A DNA stretch of 64,000 nucleotides from Paramoeba atlantica (taxonomy: Eukaryota; Discosea). The notes beneath the pieces are model-generated. The model searched no databases. It was not told where the DNA came from and saw only the letters and a list, made by a program, of their open reading frames with translations. Numbering within the stretch: the first letter of the stretch is position 1; the number at the start of each line of letters is the position of its first letter. The DNA lies in the NCBI GenBank assembly GCA_977017575.1, contig CDRNVI010000025.1:62001-126000 (forward strand), read 5' to 3'. The position numbers were made by a program, and so were the translations under genes. Shown here one piece after another: positions 50,801 through 61,444 of this stretch.

Positions 50801-52369
50801 TTCGTTTCTTATTCTTTCTTTTCTTCGCTCTTGCATTCATCCATTCATTCTCTCCATTGCTTTCTCGCTTTCCGTCACATTCTTTCTTTTCCTCGCTTCT
50901 TTTTCTTTCGTTCTTTCTCACTGTCTCCATCTTTTGCTATCTATCTCTCCCCTCCTTTCTTTCTTTCTTCCTCTCTTACTTTCATTCATTCATTTCTTCA
51001 TTTTTTCCTTCCTTCGCTCTTTCTTTATTCTTTCTTTACTTCGTTCATTCATTCCTTCATTCCTTCCTTTATTCTTTCTCTCCCTTGCTTTCTTGCTTTC
51101 CGTGTCTTTCTTTCTTTCCTTCCATTCTTTCAATGCGTAAACTTAAAGTTTGCGTCGTATATCGGTTCTCCGCTCAGTGGGTCCACCTATCTTCCTCACA
51201 ATTCGCTTCAATGATGCTAGGTATCAACGAAGCGACGCCGGGCTTGGAACCGGTATCTAGCGTGTTTACGTAGGTGGTGATAATGGAACGGTATCTCCCG
51301 GTTTGTAGAGCATTCTGATGTTGAAAAAGAATCTTTAACGGGAGATACCGTTCCAGTTTTGTGGTGGTTTTCCAGAGGTGCCTTTGGTATCTCCCTCGTC
51401 CACTTTAGCCTGACTTGTCCTCCTAGGTGACATATCCGCTTTTGGCCGTTTTTTTTCCTTTTTTGCGAGGATATGTGAGGGGGGTGACGGTAGGGGGGAA
51501 TAGTATATAAAAATTTGAAAACAAGCAATCAAGTTAGCAATTTCACATTTTGTAGCCCAAAACTAGCAATTCAACCTCCCATAAGTATAAGTACAATAAT
51601 AATAAAAATCTTCATGAATAATTCGTTGAAAATACCCGATTTTTAGGCGGCAATTGCGTAATTTTACCCCAAAATTGGGCAACACTAATACATTCATTTT
51701 ATTTCACATAGAGGACAAAAAACATTGAAAAACTAAAAATTCAGAAAAAAGGTGTACTTAGTTTTCACTGTCTTTTTCAAAACGTTTTTTCACTTGACTG
51801 CATACAACGCATGGACACTGCGACCTGATTTAAAATATTTTTCCGGGGTTCTCTTTGTCCTGTAGCGCACGAATCCACCGTTATTTTCCTTCCGCGACTA
51901 CTTTTTGCCTGCTAAACTTTTGTCCTAATATCGATGGTAAGGGTCTGTACAATGGTAGATGAGGTCCCAAACTATTAAAATACGCTTTTGTAGTCGATTT
52001 TGGAAAAATGTTGTTTTTATTTTCTTTTGTTCAAAAAATAAATTATAAATTAAATTATAAATTATATTCTTTTGATCACCCCAAACATTTCGGAATTTTC
52101 GACCTTGTCGGACCCCTCCTGCTCATACCAGGGGGGAGTCACCCCCAGGTGTGGGGGTGGAAAATCATCGCCGCGGCATACTCTACAAATTCCCCGTGCT
52201 CAATTTTGAAAAACAAATACATCCCCGTTGATATATTTTTATAAACGGGTTATTTTTCAACTTTTATAATTTTCTCAATTTATAGAAAGCATGCTTCGTT
52301 GTATAATTTATAAAACTTTTTTTCAAATTTGTATACCTTTTTTCATCCCCCCCTGAACTCCCCGCCCAG

Positions 52370-54908
52370 CTATCCCCGTATACCGCGGCGGTACCAGTCT
52401 TGTACCGCCGCCTCCACGATCTGGGCATTGCCCTTCTGAATGGCCACTCCCAAGGCCATCAGGAGGTGCGAAAGACATCCGTTTTTGTCGGACGTGTGGG
52501 CCCGGGCCACCTTGTTAAGGAAGTTCAAGGTCTCTGGTCCCGGTATCCCGTATGTGGTGAAGGCTAGGGAGTAAAAGTCCATACCCCTAACGGACGCCAC
52601 CTCTTCATGAGTGCGCCGTTTTTTGGCCTCCGCCATCCTCAAAGTATGGGACGGCTCCGCGGCCTCCTTCTCCACATAGGACGGGGCCAGTGGGTTTACG
52701 ATGGTGACATCTACCAGGGCGAGCCTCCGTCCCAGTTGGAAGCAGATGTCCGGCCCCCTGCGATTGTCGAACCTCGGTTCGCACAGATCGGGTTTGAACC
52801 CGTAGTGCACCAAGAGGTTTCTGAAGGCCTCTTTGACCTCTTTGTGACGGGAGGCCTGTGTTTTACCCTTGACCTTCTTGCAGTCCAGTGTACGCAGAAC
52901 TCCTTGTTGCGGAGGGTTGCACCGCACACGCACTGGAGCTCAGGTTCCGAGGTCGGGGCGAATAAGTACCGGAGGCGGGCCGCAGTTTCCCACTGCGGAT
53001 CCCGCATGTAGTACTCCGGCCTATTGGGCCACGCGTTCATCCACTTAGTGGAGTTCTGGATCTGCCGCATGCAGACCAGTTGCGTGGTGGATGGGGCTTT
53101 CCCTAGGGCCGCCTCGCACAGATTGCGGCGCAGCTCCTTGGCTGACATGCCTGGGGGTAAGCCTTGCAGGGCGTTCTTAGCCTTGGCTTGCATCTGCTCG
53201 GCCTTGTGCTCGAAGGGGATGGTCCCCAGGAAATCTGCCGTGAAAAGATTATTTGAGAACGGCGTCTTCCCCAAGGGGCCCATCCCTCCGAGCAAGGCCT
53301 CGGCGCATGCGAGGACGGCCTTATCGACCTGTGCATTGGCCACCTTGGTGACCGTAGGCTCGTGTGTCCGTACGATGTAGTTCCATCGTGGGCTCCCACA
53401 GAGCCGTAGGAGAGGCAGAGTACATTGCCTGTTGAGATTTTCCAATTTCTCAAGGAAGGACATTACTTTGGGGGTCTTAGATAGGACCCATTCTGCCTCC
53501 CTGTCCTCCGACTCCCCAATGAAAGCCCCCAGAAGTTTGACTCCCCCCGGGGAGTGAATCATTCTGGTCCCGGAGAACTCAGAGAAGAGGTTGCGCTGCC
53601 TCGTGGCCACTTTGCATTTGGCCGCGTTTAGGCGCAACCCGAGATGCTGGAGTTTTCCCTTTAGAGCCTCCAGGGCCTCCCCGCATGTTTTGGGCTCACC
53701 CGCGAAGGTGACGTCGTCTAGGTAGGCCCACACTTGGAGTGAGCCTGTGAACTTGGCTGCCACCCTGGCAATCGCCCCTTGAATCCCGATGGCGAAGAGG
53801 ATTGGGGCCATAGGGTCTCCTTGCTTCACCCCCCTAGAGCTCATAATGGAGGTGCCTTCCCCCCAAGTGTAGGGTACTCGGCCTCCCGTAACTAAAGAGG
53901 GTGATGCCCTCAATGGGAAGTAGCTTCGGGTCCCCCCTTATGGCCCTGAATATGGCCGACCTCGAGATGCTGTTGAACGCGTTCTCGAGGTCTGCCGCCA
54001 CTACGACCTCCTTGGGCCTGTCCCTGAAGTGTTGTCGCACATTGTAGATAATGTGCTCGCACCCTTGGGTGTATTGGGCTCCGAACTGGAGCCCTTGAAA
54101 GTATGTGGGGAGATGTTCGCGGACTCTTTCCAAGGCGAGCAGTCCTGCTACCTTAAGAAAGCACTCCCCCATGGCTATGGGTCTATATGAGAAGTGGTGT
54201 CCGGCCGGGGCGTCCGGTTTAATAAATAGTTTCAGGGCCGCCCCTGTTAGTAGCTCCCTCATAGAGGGGGGGAGGGAGTTAGTCACTATGCCCTGGATTA
54301 TCCACGTAACACAATCCCGGGGTCCCTCCTCCAAGTGGACTGGGATCAGAAGCTCCTTGGTCCATCCTGTGGGACCAGGGGCACGGAGAGGTGCCAGACT
54401 TTGGTCCTTCCTGGCCACGTCCGCTGGGGAAGGTAGAGGGCCGTGACGGTCTTTATTGTATTGGAATAGCCCCGCAGTGTAGGGCCCTCCCGTGGGGTGG
54501 AGTCGCTTCGCCTGTTCTAGAGAGGCCTGGGGGTTGGCAGGGGTTTAAGAGGTTCCTCGAGGGTTTTAGCAGCTCTCGAGAAGCATCCTGCCCTGGAAAG
54601 CTCCTCCACCCGTTTTTTGACCGACATGGGGGAGCCGTTGGCGGGGTTGGGAGTCGGCGCCGAGGTTTCAGACCCCTCGAGGTGTGCTCGCATTCGTAGT
54701 TCGCGTGCGAGTTGCCGTTGAGTTAGTTTGTCCTCGGGGTAGAAGAGGAAGCGCTTGACCGCGAGTAGGAGGTTCCACGCTACTTCGGTTTTACCCTCGA
54801 CTGTCTTGTCTAGGAAGCCGTGGCAGACGTTGGCTACGTACTCCCTCCAGGCTGGGGTTTGGATGGCGTAAAGTTTACGCAGGGTCCCCCTCGCCAGTAA
54901 CTCTGCCA
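52370..54908 (-). pseudogene. Non-LTR retrotransposon, copy 1 (5' part missing)
   Basis: Same RT and endonuclease frames as copy 2 (53834-54418, 52711-53913 and 52370-52933 correspond to 58226-58810, 57103-58305 and 56762-57325). The N-terminal part is cut at the duplication join at 54908. It shares with copy 2 both frame changes, so the copies were already broken, or share a sequence error, before they separated. Confidence 0.88.
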
Positions 54909-55170
54909 GATGTTCTTTCTTTCTTTCTCCTTCTTTCTTTCTTTCTCCTTCTTTCTTTCTTTCTTTCTCCTTCTTTCTTTCTTTGTCCTTCTTTCTTTCT
55001 TTCTCCTTCTTTCTTTCTTTCTCCTTCTTTCTTTCTTTCTCCTTCTTTCTTTCTTTCTCCTTCTTTCTTTCTTTCTCCTTCTTTCTTTCTTTGTCCTTCT
55101 TTCTTTCTTTGTCCTTCTTTCTTTCTTTGTCCTTCTTTTTTTCTTTCTTTCTCCTTCTTTCTTTCTTATT
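54909..55170. repeat. (CTTT)n microsatellite, copy 2
   Basis: As copy 1 at 50488; it starts immediately at the duplication join within the non-LTR element. Degenerate CTTT-rich sequence continues to about 55520. Confidence 0.95.
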
Positions 55171-56761
55171 CTTTCTATCATTCTTTCAGTCATTCGTTTC
55201 TTATTCTTTCTTTTCTTCGCTCTTGCATTCATCCATTCATTCTCTCCATTGCTTTCTCGCTTTCCGTCACATTCTTTCTTTTCCTCGCTTCTTTTTCTTT
55301 CGTTCTTTCTCACTGTCTCCATCTTTTGCTATCTATCTCTCCCCTCCTTTCTTTCTTTCTTCCTCTCTTACTTTCATTCATTCATTTCTTCATTTTTTCC
55401 TTCCTTCGCTCTTTCTTTATTCTTTCTTTACTTCGTTCATTCATTCCTTCATTCCTTCCTTTATTCTTTCTCTCCCTTGCTTTCTTGCTTTCCGTGTCTT
55501 TCTTTCTTTCCTTCCATTCTTTCAATGCGTAAACTTAAAGTTTGCGTCGTATATCGGTTCTCCGCTCAGTGGGTCCACCTATCTTCCTCACAATTCGCTT
55601 CAATGATGCTAGGTATCAACGAAGCGACGCCGGGCTTGGAACCGGTATCTAGCGTGTTTACGTAGGTGGTGATAATGGAACGGTATCTCCCGGTTTGTAG
55701 AGCATTCTGATGTGGAAAAAGAATCTTTAACGGGAGATACCGTTCCAGTTTTGTGGTGGTTTTCCAGAGGTGCCTTTGGTATCTCCCTCGTCCACTTTAG
55801 CCTGACTTGTCCTCCTAGGTGACATATCCGCTTTTGGCCGTTTTTTTTCCTTTTTTGCGAGGATATGTGAGGGGGGTGACGGTAGGGGGGAATAGTATAT
55901 AAAAATTTGAAAACAAGCAATCAAGTTAGCAATTTCACATTTTGTAGCCCAAAACTAGCAATTCAACCTCCCATAAGTATAAGTACAATAATAATAAAAA
56001 TCTTCATGAATAATTCGTTGAAAATACCCGATTTTTAGGCGGCAATTGCGTAATTTTACCCCAAAATTGGGCAACACTAATACATTCATTTTATTTCACA
56101 TAGAGGACAAAAAACATTGAAAAACTAAAAATTCCGAAAAAAGGTGTACTTAGTTTTCACTGTCTTTTTCAAAACGTTTTTTCACTTGACTGCATACAAC
56201 GCATGGACACTGCGACCTGATTTAAAATATTTTTCCGGGGTTCTCTTTGTCCTGTAGCGCACGAATCCACCGTTATTTTCCTTCCGCGACTACTTTTTGC
56301 CTGCTAAACTTTTGTCCTAATATCGATGGTAAGGGTCTGTACAATGGTAGATGAGGTCCCAAACTATTAAAATACGCTTTTGTAGTCGATTTTGGAAAAA
56401 TGTTGTTTTTATTTTCTTTTGTTCAAAAAATAAATTATAAATTAAATTATAAATTATATTCTTTTGATCACCCCAAACATTTCGGAATTTTCGACCTTGT
56501 CGGACCCCTCCTGCTCATACCAGGGGGGAGTCACCCCCAGGTGTGGGGGTGGAAAATCATCGCCGCGGCATACTCTACAAATTCCCCGTGCTCAATTTTG
56601 AAAAACAAATACATCCCCGTTGATATATTTTTATAAACGGGTTATTTTTCAACTTTTATAATTTTCTCAATTTATAGAAAGCATGCTTCGTTGTATAATT
56701 TATAAAACTTTTTTTCAAATTTGTATACCTTTTTTCATCCCCCCCTGAACTCCCCGCCCAG
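55171..56761. other. Duplicated non-coding segment
   Basis: Second copy of 50779-52369: degenerate pyrimidine tract, MITE end at about 55746-55804, CTTGTCCTCCTAGGTGACAT word, then AT-rich DNA that would be the 3' flank of the non-LTR element. No gene seen. Confidence 0.75.
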
Positions 56762-58810
56762 CTATCCCCGTATACCGCGGCGGTACCAGTCTTGTACCGC
56801 CGCCTCCACGATCTGGGCATTGCCCTTCTGAATGGCCACTCCCAAGGCCATCAGGAGGTGCGAAAGACATCCGTTTTTGTCGGACGTGTGGGCCCGGGCC
56901 ACCTTGTTAAGGAAGTTCAAGGTCTCTGGTCCCGGTATCCCGTATGTGGTGAAGGCTAGGGAGTAAAAGTCCATACCCCTAACGGACGCCACCTCTTCAT
57001 GAGTGCGCCGTTTTTTGGCCTCCGCCATCCTCAAAGTATGGGACGGCTCCGCGGCCTCCTTCTCCACATAGGACGGGGCCAGTGGGTTTACGATGGTGAC
57101 ATCTACCAGGGCGAGCCTCCGTCCCAGTTGGAAGCAGATGTCCGGCCCCCTGCGATTGTCGAACCTCGGTTCGCACAGATCGGGTTTGAACCCGTAGTGC
57201 ACCAAGAGGTTTCTGAAGGCCTCTTTGACCTCTTTGTGACGGGAGGCCTGTGTTTTACCCTTGACCTTCTTGCAGTCCAGTGTACGCAGAACTCCTTGTT
57301 GCGGAGGGTTGCACCGCACACGCACTGGAGCTCAGGTTCCGAGGTCGGGGCGAATAAGTACCGGAGGCGGGCCGCAGTTTCCCACTGCGGATCCCGCATG
57401 TAGTACTCCGGCCTATTGGGCCACGCGTTCATCCACTTAGTGGAGTTCTGGATCTGCCGCATGCAGACCAGTTGCGTGGTGGATGGGGCTTTCCCTAGGG
57501 CCGCCTCGCACAGATTGCGGCGCAGCTCCTTGGCTGACATGCCTGGGGGTAAGCCTTGCAGGGCGTTCTTAGCCTTGGCTTGCATCTGCTCGGCCTTGTG
57601 CTCGAAGGGGATGGTCCCCAGGAAATCTGCCGTGAAAAGATTATTTGAGAACGGCGTCTTCCCCAAGGGGCCCATCCCTCCGAGCAAGGCCTCGGCGCAT
57701 GCGAGGACGGCCTTATCGACCTGTGCATTGGCCACCTTGGTGACCGTAGGCTCGTGTGTCCGTACGATGTAGTTCCATCGTGGGCTCCCACAGAGCCGTA
57801 GGAGAGGCAGAGTACATTGCCTGTTGAGATTTTCCAATTTCTCAAGGAAGGACATTACTTTGGGGGTCTTAGATAGGACCCATTCTGCCTCCCTGTCCTC
57901 CGACTCCCCAATGAAAGCCCCCAGAAGTTTGACTCCCCCCGGGGAGTGAATCATTCTGGTCCCGGAGAACTCAGAGAAGAGGTTGCGCTGCCTCGTGGCC
58001 ACTTTGCATTTGGCCGCGTTTAGGCGCAACCCGAGATGCTGGAGTTTTCCCTTTAGAGCCTCCAGGGCCTCCCCGCATGTTTTGGGCTCACCCGCGAAGG
58101 TGACGTCGTCTAGGTAGGCCCACACTTGGAGTGAGCCTGTGAACTTGGCTGCCACCCTGGCAATCGCCCCTTGAATCCCGATGGCGAAGAGGATTGGGGC
58201 CATAGGGTCTCCTTGCTTCACCCCCCTAGAGCTCATAATGGAGGTGCCTTCCCCCCAAGTGTAGGGTACTCGGCCTCCCGTAACTAAAGAGGGTGATGCC
58301 CTCAATGGGAAGTAGCTTCGGGTCCCCCCTTATGGCCCTGAATATGGCCGACCTCGAGATGCTGTTGAACGCGTTCTCGAGGTCTGCCGCCACTACGACC
58401 TCCTTGGGCCTGTCCCTGAAGTGTTGTCGCACATTGTAGATAATGTGCTCGCACCCTTGGGTGTATTGGGCTCCGAACTGGAGCCCTTGAAAGTATGTGG
58501 GGAGATGTTCGCGGACTCTTTCCAAGGCGAGCAGTCCTGCTACCTTAAGAAAGCACTCCCCCATGGCTATGGGTCTATATGAGAAGTGGTGTCCGGCCGG
58601 GGCGTCCGGTTTAATAAATAGTTTCAGGGCCGCCCCTGTTAGTAGCTCCCTCATAGAGGGGGGGAGGGAGTTAGTCACTATGCCCTGGATTATCCACGTA
58701 ACACAATCCCGGGGTCCCTCCTCCAAGTGGACTGGGATCAGAAGCTCCTTGGTCCATCCTGTGGGACCAGGGGCACGGAGAGGTGCCAGACTTTGGTCCT
58801 TCCTGGCCAC
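56762..58810 (-). pseudogene. Non-LTR retrotransposon RT and restriction-like endonuclease, copy 2
   Basis: Minus-strand order: 58226-58810 has RT blocks APGPTGWTKELLIPV, FSYRPIAMGE, QFGAQYTQGCEHIIYNVR and ADLENAFNSISR. 57103-58305 continues with SRGVKQGDPMAPILFA and VWAYLDDVTFAG (catalytic YLDD), thumb, then a CVCGATLRNKEFC cluster. 56762-57325 holds a PD-(D/E)xK-type endonuclease: GFKPDLCEPRF, RRGPDICFQLGRRLALVDVT. One RT polypeptide is spread over three overlapping frames, with changes at about 58300 and 57310. RT followed by this endonuclease is the plan of R2/NeSL/CRE-type LINEs. Confidence 0.88.
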
Positions 58811-58908
58811 GTCCGCTGGGGAAGGTAGAGGGCCGTGACGGTCTTTATTGTATTGGAATAGCCCCGCAGTGTAGGGCCCTCCCGTGGGGTGGAGTCGCTT
58901 CGCCTGTT

Positions 58909-59463
58909 CTAGAGAGGCCTGGGGGTTGGCAGGGGTTTAAGAGGTTCCTCGAGGGTTTTAGCAGCTCTCGAGAAGCATCCTGCCCTGGAAAGCTCCTCCA
59001 CCCGTTTTTTGACCGACATGGGGGAGCCGTTGGCGGGGTTGGGAGTCGGCGCCGAGGTTTCAGACCCCTCGAGGTGTGCTCGCATTCGTAGTTCGCGTGC
59101 GAGTTGCCGTTGAGTTAGTTTGTCCTCGGGGTAGAAGAGGAAGCGCTTGACCGCGAGTAGGAGGTTCCACGCTACTTCGGTTTTACCCTCGACTGTCTTG
59201 TCTAGGAAGCCGTGGCAGACGTTGGCTACGTACTCCCTCCAGGCTGGGGTTTGGATGGCGTAAAGTTTACGCAGGGTCCCCCTCGCCAGTAACTCTGCCA
59301 GATGTTCAGGGGACGGGGCTTGTCCTCTCTCCTCGGTTTGAGCGACTTGGGTTTGAGGGGTCAAGGTCCGTTTGGGTCCTGATCTGAGGGCTGACTCCCC
59401 GTCCTTCGTCGTAGTTTCCGGGGTGCTGGGGCCCTTAGCTGCCGATGCAATGCGTTCCATCAT
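58909..59463 (-). pseudogene. Non-LTR element, upstream part
   Basis: 184-residue frame just upstream of the RT (RIASAAKGPSTPETTTKDGE ... LARGTLRKLYAIQTPAWREY ... VEELSRAGCFSRAAKTLEEP). The second half looks helical and probably belongs to the RT N-terminal extension. No zinc finger or Myb motif of R2 type was seen. Confidence 0.6.
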
Positions 59464-59545
59464 CGTCCCGCAAGAGTGCGGTTTGGACCCCCCATTACAA
59501 TGGGATTTTGGATACGGGTCCGCTCTGAGGCTGCCAGCCTCGGCG

Positions 59546-60058
59546 CTAGTCTCGCGGGCTATCTGCTCGCCCCCCCCTGGGTAGGGGATATAGGTTTAGG
59601 GCCCGGTTGGTTACTAGGGAGCTTGGTAGGCCCCCCTCAGACGGGGCTGTTGATTTCGGGATCACGCTGGGGCTGCCCGCCTCGGGGATCGGTTTCCGAG
59701 ATAGCGTTTCCGTTAGGAGGCTACCGTCCCTGGCTGCTGCTGCCATGTTGACAAGGAAGTCCTGGCTTTCTTGGGGTTTGTGGCTCCCCGGGCTCCGAGT
59801 CTCAGCGTCGGTGACCACGAGTGGGCTGGGTGGGCCTTTTCTAGTTCTGGGGCCCGGATTCGATTTTATGCACCCACGAAGAAGATTGCATTGCACTATG
59901 TGTTTAGACCATCCTGTCTCGCTGATCAGGGTCTCGGTCGGCAAGAAGGTCCACAAGGCTTCGTCCTCGTATTTCGTGGGCTTCCAGGCGCCCACGAGGC
60001 GTTCGGGGATACCCAGGCTGTGATTTAGGAAGGTGGGGATGGCGTTCACGTCGCCCAT
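59546..60058 (-). pseudogene. Non-LTR element N terminus with a 2A-like motif
   Basis: 170-residue frame starting MGDVNAIPTFLNHSLGIPER. Near residue 65 it reads VQCNLLRGCIKSNPGP. The NPGP end, preceded by a Leu-Leu-x-Gly helix, resembles 2A 'stop-carry on' sequences (L-L-x-x-G-D-V-E-x-N-P-G-P) that are known at the N terminus of trypanosome and animal non-LTR elements; here C and K replace D and E of the consensus. The start at 60058 is the first ATG. Confidence 0.6.
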
Positions 60059-60369
60059 GTCGGGTGCGAAGATGCACCTGTGAAAAGAAGCCTTTCCTTT
60101 CCTTTTTCATCAAATCGGTCGAAAGCGGCATTCCGAAAGTATGGGGAATGCTGATGCTTTCACCATCGTCGGTAAAAGTAGGGGAAGTAGAAAATTGAAG
60201 GAAGTAGGGGAAAAAAATTTGCGCCGCTTCGCGGCGAATATTTTACTCTTCTACGATCTGCTATTATTGTTTTTGTGTAAGCCTAGGCCTAACGGACATA
60301 CTATCATGCAAAACGTAGGCTTGTGTTTACAGAAACAGTATCATTATCGTTTCGTGGGAAGTTCGCCAA
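60059..60369. other. 5' flank of the non-LTR element
   Basis: No gene. Contains a CGCCGCTTCGCGGCG hairpin at about 60221, the same word seen at 14210 and 21235. Confidence 0.5.
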
Positions 60370-60541
60370 TAATTATTCATGATATTTTGGCAATTTTTCT
60401 TTTTTAGTCGCTTCGTTAAACACGGAGGTAGTTTTCAACGCGAAGCGCGCAGCATGAGTGACTTCTAAGTTGAAAACAACCACCGCGTTTAACGAAGCGA
60501 CTAAAAAAGAAAAATTGCCAAAATATCATGAATAATTATTG
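60370..60541. repeat. 172-bp near-perfect inverted repeat
   Basis: Left arm 60370-60422 (AATAATTATTCATGATATTT ... CTTCGTTAAAC) and right arm 60486-60541 are complementary almost throughout; the approximately 65-base centre (CGCGAAGCGCGCAGCATGAG) is that of the TTCGTTAAA family. Longest copy of the family in the window. Confidence 0.9.
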
Positions 60542-60780
60542 CGGTTGTTGTATAACCACCGCTCTACCCTCGATTATTGAAAAAAAAGTGGACAAAGACA
60601 ATGAAAATCTAAAGAACAAAGTAATAAACCCCTCCCCCCCAATGAAAAGTGACCGACCCCCTTTTTTTTCGTAGTGTTCGTTTGAGCTGATTTTTGTTGC
60701 ATTTTGCAGATCTCAACACAAAGACTTTGCGCGAGAAGGAATGAAACTAAAAGAAGCGATAAGTTTAATTTAGAGAGAGA
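60542..60780. other. Repeat fragment, no gene
   Basis: 60538-60640 matches 3249-3356 (CCGCTCTACCCTCGATTATT). Nothing else seen. Confidence 0.55.
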
Positions 60781-61257
60781 TTACCATTTTTTCATTTTTT
60801 CGCCGTTCAATTTTATACACTGTTTAAGGCGAGAGTCAAAGCTTAAGACCGTTTTGTCGATCACTTTTTGAGGCAAAGAAGACCATGCTTCACGTACACA
60901 TCGGATAAGTGAAGGTTTGTCCGATGGAGTTTGTTCGTCCACTGCCTCTTGAACCATAGACCAGACGTTTTCTATGGGGGAAAGGTCTGGTGAATTGGGG
61001 GGCCAATTTTTCAATACATCTTTCATTCTACTTGTAATGTAGTCCTTAGAGGCATGGGCGGTGTGTGCCGTGGCCCCATCTTGTTGAAAAATACAATTCA
61101 TGGGGAATGTTACCTTTTTGAGCGTCTCTATGTAGGAAATACTCGTGATAGACGAGTCAGAATCCAGAATAACCAAGTGTCTCCACCCTACTCCTATGGC
61201 AACACTGTTTTTTCGGTCGGACAGCACCACAAACGGACGCGGGATTGTATGAACCAT
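60781..61257 (-). pseudogene. Tc1/mariner transposase, C-terminal half
   Basis: 158 residues. CIFQQDGATAHTAH gives the second catalytic Asp and WPPNSPDLSPIENVWSMVQE the catalytic Glu, 35 residues between them, as in Tc1-like transposases. The N-terminal DNA-binding half and the region of the first Asp are not in the frame, so the copy is truncated at its 5' (right) end, close to the IS30-like element. Confidence 0.85.
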
Positions 61258-61444
61258 GTTAAGAAAGAAACAATGGATTAAGAAAAAAAAATTATATAAG
61301 GAGAAGAAAAAAGGAGTACCTGGATAATCGATATTGACGGAACAACATAACGCGTTTCTTTAGTAAAGAGATAAACTTTTTACCTTTACTGCTTTACAAC
61401 TTACGGCTATACAACTTACTGCTTTCATGTATAGTACCGTCTCT
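61258..61444. other. 3' flank of the IS30-like element
   Basis: Contains CTTTACTGCTTTACAAC, shared with the flank of the relic at 37.7 kb (complement), so it still belongs to the element. Confidence 0.6.

Larger units (their letters stand above)
48619..51412. mobile_element. 2.8-kb foldback element with a split right arm
   Basis: The left arm is continuous: outer part 48621-48680 (CCAGGCTAAAGTGGACGAGG...) and inner part 48681-48800 (TGAGGGTTGGTAGTCCTAAT...). On the right the same parts are found in complement but separated: inner 50354-50470 and outer 51354-51412. The 883 bp between them hold a (CTTT)n tract and two further inverted repeats (about 50471/51265-51282 and 51285-51300/51339-51354), so another sequence has entered the right arm. 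TA precedes the left tip at 48617-48618. Confidence 0.8.
50517..59301. repeat. Tandem duplication, 4392-bp period
   Basis: Everything from the (CTTT)n tract through most of the non-LTR element occurs twice with a constant offset of 4392 bases (for example 52370 and 56762, 52711 and 57103, 51217 and 55609). I saw only a few single-base differences (e.g. near 51332/55713 and 51740/56132) and small length changes in the microsatellite. The join at about 54909 links the element word CAGATGTTC straight to the CTTT tract; in copy 2 the same word continues into the rest of the element at 59301. Confidence 0.95.

Noticed and set aside
50488-51273. Long Ser/Phe/Leu and Lys/Arg/Glu frames (also 54834-55665)
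   Set aside because: They are translations of a (CTTT)n microsatellite, open on both strands because the unit contains no stop codon; no protein features.
52780-52800. tRNA-like GGTTTGAACCCGTAGTG word (also at 57172)
   Set aside because: Inside the endonuclease frame of the non-LTR element; no cloverleaf could be drawn.
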